A stretch of DNA of 64,000 bases, from assembly GCA_000727475.1 (NCBI GenBank), contig KL647315.1, forward strand, positions 548,406 to 612,405, read 5' to 3'. The notes under the pieces are model-generated. The model had not been told where the DNA came from and searched no databases. It saw only the letters and a list, made by a program, of their open reading frames with translations. Position 1 is the stretch's first letter. Every line of letters starts with the position of its first letter. Shown here piece after piece: positions 59,201 to 64,000 of the stretch. Origin of the DNA: Sarcocystis neurona (Eukaryota; Apicomplexa; Conoidasida; Eucoccidiorida; Sarcocystidae). Both the position numbers and the translations under genes were made by a program.

Positions 59201-62200
59201 ATGCATCTGCGAAGCAGCGTATGCAGGTCCCTCCCTCTCTGTATAGACGCATGCAGAGATATACACACAGCACCGTTTCCCCTACAACCTCCCCCCGTCC
59301 CTTCGCCCACTACAAACGTGTCCTGTTATGACGGGTACATCCCAGCAGCAGCAGCAGCAGTTCTCTCTTTCTCTCATTGTCGTCTCTTCCCACGCCGGTG
59401 TCTGCCTGTGTATGTGTCTGTTCCTCTCTCCCACTGAGCCCACACATCCCTATATATATACGTAAATACATGTACATGTATATATTTACGGATGGTTCCC
59501 TTGTTTGTCGGCAGTCATCGCCTCTTCTGCTGCTTCTTCCTTCTCTCACAAGTCGTAGGTGCCCTGCAGCACCAGCGCAAAAGCGACGCCGGCGTAGTCG
59601 AACGGAGTGCATCCCGCCTCGTCGTGCAATGGAGTTTTCCGGCTCGACGGGTCTTCCGAATCTGCCGCAGCACCAGCAGCCATGCAGCACCGAAGCAGCA
59701 GCGCAGCAGCAGCTGCAGCACCGAAAGCAGCAGCAGCAACGGAAGCAGCAGGAGCAGCAGCGGCGGAGGCAGCAGCAGCAACGGAAGCAGCAGTAGAGCA
59801 GCGAAAGCAGCAGCAGAGCAGCGAAAGCAGCAGTAGAGCAGCGAAAGCAGCAGCAGAGCAGCGAAAGCAGCAGCAGAGCAGCGAAAGCAGCAGCAGAGCA
59901 GCGGAAGCAGCAGCAGAGCAGCGGAAGCAGCAGCAGAGCAGCGGAAGGAGAAGAGGCTGCTGGTGCGTTGTTTCTGTGCAACGGGGTGCTGCTGCTCCTG
60001 CTGAGGGTCGTTTCTTCGCTCACTTGTAGGCGCGGCGGGCGAAGAAGAGGAGGCAGATTGCTTCTCCTGCTGTTGCTGTTGTAGGGAGGGGGAGGAAGCT
60101 TGGTGGCTGCGCTGTATGCGTCGATAAATTTCCCGCGCCAGGCGCTCCACCAGCCCGCAGTAATCCCGCGACAAGCAGCTCTCGGGTCCGAACTGATTTC
60201 CGCCTAAGCAAATACAGATCTGCCTACATAACACTTATCGCCTACACATATACACATATACATTATACATGTGTGTATACATATATATATATATATATAC
60301 GTACATGTACAGACACAAGTAAATACAGACACATACACACATACACATAGAAGGATGTATTCATGCATACACATATGTATGAATATGTGTGTGTATGCAT
60401 ACGCCTACACATATACGTACATACATATATTTCCATCAACATATATACATATATATGTATATTGCCGTATACGCATACGCATATATATATATATATCAAC
60501 ATATACATATATGGGTCCAGAGACACATAACAGCAAGTGTTTACAGAGGCGTCTATAGAGAAGATTCTGGAATGCAAGCACGTGCGTCATATATATAAAT
60601 TTACTCACAGTAGACGGAGGAAGAGTGTATATACATACATATGAAAAGGTTAGAAATCTCTCTATCTGGAGGATACCTATCCATATATATATGGATAGGT
60701 ATGTACTCTGTCTATCTCTCTCTCTCTATATGTATAAATATACACACATATCTGTAACTCGCTGAGAGGCGATGGAACACTACATAGATAGGTACATACG
60801 TAGATGGATAGCCATACAGATATATATATGTGGGTATAGACATAAAATGTATCTATCTAGTTGGAACAGTATATATGTGTATGGCTAGGACTGTCGTTCA
60901 TCTCTCTCTCTATATATATATACGGATAGATATACACACACACACACACATGTATATATAATATGCTGGAAGGCTATGAAATACTATGTAGATAGGTGCT
61001 TAAGTAGATGGAGAGCTAAATATACACAAATATGTGGGAAGATATATAGTCTATCTACTACACGTATAGATACTGCTCTAGAACAATGACAGCCATATGT
61101 ATATATATATGTGGATAGATATATAATCTATTATATGGAGATATGTACATAGATTCACGCCTATATACGTATATATGTTTGTGGGGAGAGAGAGATATAT
61201 AATCTGCTATACATATATATATGTATATATAGGTATTTAGATAGGTTGACAAGTATGTATATACATATATGGATAAATATGTAACCGATGTATCATATAT
61301 AGAGATATTAGATAGACATAGATATTAAATAGATTGACCGCTTTACACATATATATATATGTATTAATGTATAAGCTATCTAGACGGAACAGCACACATA
61401 TATATATGGCTAAGTATATAATAGATCTCTGTCTCTGTCTCTGTGTCTGTCTGTCTCTATATATATGTGGATAGATATATTGTTGAGGCTGAGACCAGAC
61501 GATTTGGCCTTGGTGATGAGGAGAAGATGGACGCCTTTAGGAAGACTTTTTTGAAGAGGAGAAGAAGGAATTTTTAGTTGCGGGCCGCGGTACTGCGGAG
61601 ACGCGTATCTTTTGCATGCGCTAGTTGCGGCCGAATCCTCGCGAGGGAGTTCAACAGCAGCAGGTGGGGAACGTCGGAGAACCAAAAGGGAACGCAGGAA
61701 GCAGGGGGGCAGGCGGTCCGCGTGCTGGCAAAGTTGGGGCAGCAAAAGTAATAAAAGACAGACACGGAGACAGCGACAGACAGCGAGACAGGGAGACAGG
61801 GAGACACCGAGAGACAGGCAGCAGCGTTGCAGAGAGTCTGGGAAGGGGGGATCGAACAGCAGCAGAAGAAGGTACGCAAAGGCAGAAGAAGGAACAGCAA
61901 GCAGCAGAGGGGGGAGACGAGCAGCAAGACGAAGACACACAGAGAAAGCCGCACACGCAGAGAAGGGCAGCGCAGCCGATATGACGAGGAGACACAACGA
62001 CAGACCCGGACAACGGGAGGAGAAGACGGATGGGGAGACGGGGGGAAGGCGAGCGGAAGAAAAAAAGGGGGGTGGGGGCCCGGCGACACGACACAGAGAA
62101 GGGGCCAGACAGTGTGGTGACCCCACCAGGGAGACGGCAGCAGCGGGAGGGAGACACACGGAGACAGCAGAGACGGAGACGGGGAGACGGAGACACAGGG

Positions 62201-62455
62201 AGACGAGGGGGGTCACCCAGAGAGAGGAGGCGAGAGGGGAGACGAACAGCAGCACCACCCCCACCGCCCCGCGCGGGACACAAATGTGGCTGCAAGTAGG
62301 GGGGGGTCCTTTTCGGCGCCCCCAACCTGCTCGCTTGGTGGTGGAGACTGCTGCTGCTGCGACACCACCACTTCACGGGCCTCAAGAAGAGGAGGCGAAA
62401 CCAACTGGCGAGACCCAAACTCGAACGCGGACTGGACTTCTCTCGCGCGAGTCAC
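46098..62455 (-). CDS. Large multi-exon gene of unknown identity (phase-consistent exon chain)
   Basis: About fifteen - strand exons with good GT/AG signals can be chained, 5' to 3': 62455-~62279, 61637-61496, 60203-60024, 59661-59550, 58492-58321, 57745-57623, 57430-57316, (~57010-56900), 56542-56319, 55829-55769, 55487-~55270, 53836-53794, 53080-52916, 50286-50058, 49061-48938, 47059-46968, 46184-46098. Splice phases agree at most tested junctions (61496/60203, 60024/59661, 59550/58492, 58321/57745, 56319/55829, 55769/55487, 53794/53080, 52916/50286, 50058/49061). The product would be roughly 700-1000 residues, mostly helical-looking, with Ala/Pro/Ser/Gln-rich inserts. I recognise no domain. 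It may be two genes; the 5' end is open. Listed exons carry their own confidence. Confidence 0.55.
46968..47059 (-). CDS. Unknown - gene, exon p
   Basis: Acceptor ATATTCGTGCAG. Only the two-base-entry frame is open: [20 protein letters not shown] to HVATLHKS. Two donors are possible (GTCAGT at 46971, GTTCAC at 46967), giving different frames for the last exon. Confidence 0.52.
48351..48405. repeat. 13-bp tandem repeat (AAAAAGTAGACAG)
   Basis: About four copies in an A/G-rich, GAGACA-type purine stretch that runs from 48055 to 48720. It lies in an intron of the - strand gene. Confidence 0.75.
48864..48942. repeat. 13-bp minisatellite carrying splice-donor-like sites
   Basis: Six copies of GTACATGGCTTTT/GTACATGGCTGTT at exact 13-bp spacing. 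On the - strand each copy holds AT/GTACAA, the same site proposed as the donor of exon o at its edge. Choice of copy would change the reading frame of the product. Confidence 0.85.
48938..49061 (-). CDS. Unknown - gene, exon o
   Basis: Strong acceptor (CTCCTTTTTCTGTAAATACAG). The two-base entry completes an Ala codon with exon n. 40 codons, [18 protein letters not shown] to [13 protein letters not shown]. The donor is GTACAA at 48937, or one of its copies in the 13-bp repeat that follows. The Leu-rich part may be a membrane segment. Confidence 0.58.
49741..49890. repeat. About 58-bp tandem repeat, 2.5 copies
   Basis: The block TATGTGTGGACGGCGTACC, then TACCGTCGACTTCTCC, plus a TA run, is repeated nearly exactly. 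It sits directly beside the duplicated exon at 49895-50003, and a third partial copy overlaps its edge. Confidence 0.85.
49895..50003 (-). CDS. Diverged duplicate of the 3' part of exon n
   Basis: In the same frame as its parent it reads [20 protein letters not shown] to [13 protein letters not shown]. About six differences from the parent are silent third-position changes (for example GCC/GCT, TTG/TTA, CTT/CTG, CCT/CCG), which suggests a period of selection on the protein. The parent's donor GGTAAGA is GGGAAGA here, so that donor is lost. Exons n and o join in phase when it is skipped. It may be an alternative exon, a retired exon or a pseudo-exon. Confidence 0.45.
50058..50286 (-). CDS. Unknown - gene, exon n
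   Basis: Strong acceptor (CGTTTTTCTTCTTCATAG) and donor (CTAG/GTAAGA). 76 codons plus one base, [20 protein letters not shown], then [19 protein letters not shown] and [20 protein letters not shown] to MPL. The 3' part is duplicated about 110 bp further on, at 49910-50000. Confidence 0.68.
51020..51330. other. GC-rich coding-like patch, strand undecided
   Basis: On the + strand a charged frame runs from [17 protein letters not shown] through [15 protein letters not shown]. On the - strand [19 protein letters not shown] is open and would lie between exons l and n. The CAG run gives Gln on + and Cys on -. I cannot decide between them. Confidence 0.3.
52916..53080 (-). CDS. Unknown - gene, exon l
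   Basis: Acceptor GCATGTATGCAG. 55 codons, [20 protein letters not shown] to [10 protein letters not shown], rich in hydrophobic and aromatic residues and clearly protein-like. Phase 0 on both sides if the weak donor GTCTCT at 52915 is used; the frame stays open to about 52890. Confidence 0.62.
53794..53836 (-). CDS. Unknown - gene, 43-bp mini-exon
   Basis: Excellent acceptor (CATTTTCTTCACAG) and donor (CTC/GTATAT). In the frame that joins to the next exon it reads [14 protein letters not shown], phase 0 at the end. It is too short to find by frame length alone. Confidence 0.5.
55000..55105. repeat. 21-bp AT-rich near-palindromic repeat
   Basis: About four copies of GTTATATATATACGTATGTAC-like units at 21-bp spacing. 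The period is a multiple of three, so it makes an artificial open frame with a seven-residue period. Confidence 0.75.
55270..55487 (-). CDS. Unknown - gene, exon k, 3' end uncertain
   Basis: Acceptor TGCTATGCAG. Phase-0 frame [20 protein letters not shown], then an Ala/Pro/Ser-rich stretch. The GCT triplets then drift into a Cys-rich frame, so the exon probably ends before about 55300. Candidate phase-2 donors exist, as the next exon requires. Confidence 0.45.
55769..55829 (-). CDS. Unknown - gene, exon j
   Basis: Very good acceptor (GACTTTTTCTGCAG) and donor (CGA/GTGAGT). The one-base entry completes an Ala codon with exon i, then the 20 codons [20 protein letters not shown]. Phase 0 at the end. 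Confidence 0.65.
56319..56542 (-). CDS. Unknown - gene, exon i
   Basis: Acceptor ATATATTGCAG. 74 codons plus two bases: [20 protein letters not shown], then [17 protein letters not shown], ending in an Ala-rich stretch (SAAATP). Donor GC/GTACAT at 56318, phase 2. Confidence 0.6.
56873..57012. CDS. Possible exon, strand undecided
   Basis: On the + strand it has an acceptor (TGTGTGACAG) and a good donor (AACAA/GTACGT) around [20 protein letters not shown] to ESLFLCTAT. On the - strand it reads, in different frames, [18 protein letters not shown] or [18 protein letters not shown], and would fit between exons g and i. The GC-rich, repeat-free patch is likely coding; I cannot choose the strand. 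Confidence 0.35.
57316..57430 (-). CDS. Unknown - gene, exon g (tentative)
   Basis: Acceptor GTATATCCGCAG. Phase-0 frame [19 protein letters not shown] to CSHLQG, with a possible donor GTGTGA at 57315. All three - frames are open here, so the frame rests only on phase agreement with exon f. Confidence 0.3.
57623..57745 (-). CDS. Unknown - gene, exon f
   Basis: Acceptor GCATGCAG; 41 codons in phase 0, [20 protein letters not shown] to SAAAASLD. Donor GTGTGT at 57622. Confidence 0.55.
58321..58492 (-). CDS. Unknown - gene, exon e
   Basis: Acceptor CTTTCGAGCAG; the one-base entry completes a Leu codon with exon d. The frame [20 protein letters not shown] passes through an Ala run and a Ser/Asn run to [11 protein letters not shown]. 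Donor GTAAAT at 58320, phase 0. A second - frame with poly-Gln is also open. Confidence 0.55.
59550..59661 (-). CDS. Unknown - gene, exon d
   Basis: The two-base entry completes an Asn codon with exon c, then [20 protein letters not shown] to LVLQGTYD. Donor TT/GTGAGA at 59549, phase 2. The intron between c and d holds the 20-bp minisatellite. Confidence 0.65.
59787..59945. repeat. 20-bp minisatellite (GCGAAAGCAGCAGCAGAGCA)
   Basis: About eight copies at exact 20-bp spacing; GCGAAA becomes GCGGAA in the last three copies. It lies in the intron between exons c and d of the - gene. All three + frames are free of stops over several copies, which yields a long Ala/Gln/Ser frame that is not a gene. 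Confidence 0.9.
60024..60203 (-). CDS. Unknown - gene, exon c
   Basis: Acceptor CTGTATTTGCTTAG, then two bases and [20 protein letters not shown] through a QQQQQ and Ser/Pro/Ala stretch to PAAPT. Donor A/GTGAGCG at 60023, phase 1. Both splice sites are strong. Confidence 0.65.
60240..61495. repeat. TATATG/GATAG simple-sequence block
   Basis: AT-alternating runs with recurring GATAGATAT/TATCTATC and GGATAG...TATATATATG blocks of about 75-100 bp, loosely repeated. No gene signal between exons b and c of the - gene. Confidence 0.6.
61496..61637 (-). CDS. Unknown - gene, exon b (strand disputed)
   Basis: Frame [20 protein letters not shown] to [11 protein letters not shown], ending in phase 1 with donor GTCTCA, which fits the two-base entry of the exon at 60203. 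The donor is weak. The opposite strand reads [18 protein letters not shown]...RRRRNF and a stop, which also looks like a terminal exon behind a TCTCTGTCTC tract. Confidence 0.35.
61650..62278. repeat. Purine-rich GAGACA/GGAGAC low-complexity block
   Basis: Interrupted GAGACAG/GGGAGAC repeats on the + strand. Long open frames on both strands (Arg/Glu/Gly-rich on +, Leu/Ser/Pro-rich on -) follow from the repeat composition. No exon is assigned. Confidence 0.6.
62279..62455 (-). CDS. Unknown - gene, exon a
   Basis: Acceptor CACTTTTTGCAG; phase-0 frame [18 protein letters not shown] to [13 protein letters not shown] with a QQQQ run. The 3' end is uncertain (a GT lies after SEQ and after ATF). 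The + strand is also open here ([17 protein letters not shown]), but without matching splice signals. Confidence 0.5.
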
Positions 62456-62743
62456 CTGCAAAAAGTGGAGATTCCCCTTTCTGTCTCTATACGTCTCTCT
62501 GCCCCTCTCTCCATATATGTATCAATGTACGTACATGTGTAGGCGGGAATCCGTACACGGACCCCCGATGAGGAAGCGACCCCCAGCAGGGGGGACCAAA
62601 TGCCGGATCCATCTCCACACATACACATTTCTCTCCCTCTGCTGCTCTCTCTCCAGGGAGACGTATATATACACATATGTGTGTATACATCAATATACAC
62701 ATGCATGTAGAGAGATCGATGGGGAGATGGATACGCGTGTCGG

Positions 62744-63780
62744 GTGAGGAGGCGGCGACATGAAGAGGCAATAAAACGAAATGGAGAGTTTGTCCACTGT
62801 GCCTTCATTTACTTGGTAGACACCTCCATCTCTTTTTCAATGAAGTTCAGAGCTTTTGTTCGGATTTACTTGACTGCTCACCTACACACGTGCACACACC
62901 TCTCTTTGTGTGTATCCACGTACAGACTTACCGGTGTGTCTCTCCCTATCTATCTACACATAGACGTATTATGTAGGCGTAGATCAACTTGTCGCCATTT
63001 CCGTATCTATCCACGGCTATTCTTCCTCCTCCGTTTAAAGGCCACAACTATTCGTGTGGATGGACGTACTAGTGTGTCTTCTCCCTCTCTCTGCGTCCGT
63101 GTGTGAGTGTGTGGATGTTTGAATGCCTCGTACACGGCTGCAGATCTGCGCCGAGGTATGTACTCCCGCATGAATATTTATCTGCTTTTGTGTCGCCCTT
63201 CATCTGTAGATGTGTCCCCCCCCACACATACACATATGCGTGTGTGTTCCTATGTATCTACTTTGTATCGGCCTTTATCTACAGAGGTATGTCTCCTCTC
63301 TGTATACATAATATGTGAAGGCATGCATCCATGTATGGAGCGATCTACGTGGAAATAGATTCGCGACAGGTTGCCACTTTCTCTAAATATATGTGTTGCT
63401 TACTGCACGTCTGTCTCTACGTACACACACACATGAATACGACCGACCGACTCTCCATATATACGTTCAGGTCTGCATGCAAGGATATCCCTGCGTATTC
63501 ACACACATATACATGACAGGAAACATCGCAAGTATAGAGACGCAGACCCATGCATATATACGTATATATGTGTGTAGGTGTACACCAAGCCTTCTTTTGT
63601 CTCTCTGTCTCTCTCCAGTAGAACTGCATGCACACACATATATATGTGGGTCAGGCTTCCTTTGCTGTTACTTTCTCTCTCTCTTCTTGTATGCATCTAT
63701 GTATATGTAGACGCATACATATACATATATATATGTATGGATTCACACATATATATAGGGAAATCTATGGATATACGTCT
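62744..63780. other. Mixed unique and microsatellite sequence, nothing firm
   Basis: A short coding-like patch at 62745-62820 is open on both strands. The rest alternates pyrimidine-rich CTCTCT/TATC sequence with TATATG runs. Confidence 0.35.
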
Positions 63781-63929
63781 AGCTATAGCGGTGAGAGAAA
63801 TAATGAAAAAATTCGAGCGGCCGTGGCCGATGAGGAGAAGTGAGCGACGCGCGCACCGGCGTTGTTGTCTCCCACGCCGAGGAGCGCGAGCGTCAGCGTC
63901 ATGTTGGCGATGGTGGGAGTTCTCCACCG
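63770..63929 (-). CDS. Possible exon at the window edge
   Basis: Strong - strand acceptor (GCTGCTTCTCTTCTTCAG ending at 63930). One frame reads RWRTPTIANMTLTLALLGVG, then DNNAGARVAHFSSSATAA, before a stop; a Met codon lies at 63902. Another - frame is Arg-rich. On the + strand GERNNEKIRAAVADEEK followed by a stop at 63839-63841 also looks like a terminal exon. Strand is uncertain. Confidence 0.3.
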
Positions 63930-64000
63930 CTGAAGAAGAGAAGCAGCAGCAGCAGCAGTTGATCAGAGGGGAAGAAGAATGTTTCCTGCAGAAGCGTCCA

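Noticed and set aside
59607..60029. 140-codon Ala/Gln/Ser + frame
   Set aside because: Caused by the 20-bp minisatellite; real coding signals flank it on the - strand.
61410..62264. 284-codon - open frame
   Set aside because: Most of it is the complement of GAGACA purine repeats (Leu/Ser/Pro/Cys). Only 61496-61637 has exon-like character.

Overview
The window looks like nuclear DNA of a coccidian apicomplexan, most likely an eimeriid (Eimeria or Cyclospora type). This is an inference. It rests on short conserved exons lost in kilobases of microsatellite-rich intron, pervasive CAG/CTG tracts, TA/TG/ATATGT simple repeats, and Ala/Gln/Ser-rich exons. No prokaryotic features, rRNA, tRNA or CRISPR array were seen. 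Most of the long open frames are products of repeats, because 3-bp and non-triplet tandem repeats keep several frames open at once.

Layout. 1-2029: repeat-rich sequence upstream of, or within an intron of, the first gene. 2030-13422 (+): seven exons of the 26S proteasome ATPase Rpt2, with about the first 92 residues missing. 13423-20575: no supported gene. 20576-21859 (-): an uninterrupted 427-residue, 12-helix protein that reads as two MIP/aquaporin folds in tandem. 23835-28318 (+): ribosomal protein L14 in three exons, divergent from the aquaporin gene. 28319-36957: a microsatellite-poor stretch with decayed-looking coding sequence, a 22-bp hairpin minisatellite, and CTG-rich low-complexity DNA. 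36958-40858 (+): an alpha/beta hydrolase in three exons, one intron of which appears to be GC-AG. 41437-45441: several well-spliced but unidentified exons, mostly +, plus a small - strand coding exon at 44340-44654. 46098-62455 (-): a long chain of exons whose splice phases agree across many junctions. It is best read as one large multi-exon gene (possibly two) of unknown identity. It contains a duplicated exon and splice-donor-bearing minisatellites. 62456-64000: ambiguous exons and simple repeats.

Together these are unrelated housekeeping genes (protein degradation, translation, membrane transport, a hydrolase) in a repeat-inflated landscape. The points of most interest are the double aquaporin, the unidentified - strand gene with its duplicated exon, and the hairpin-forming minisatellites. 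Exon limits were set by hand from reading frame, family alignment from memory, and GT/AG signals; no RNA evidence was available.
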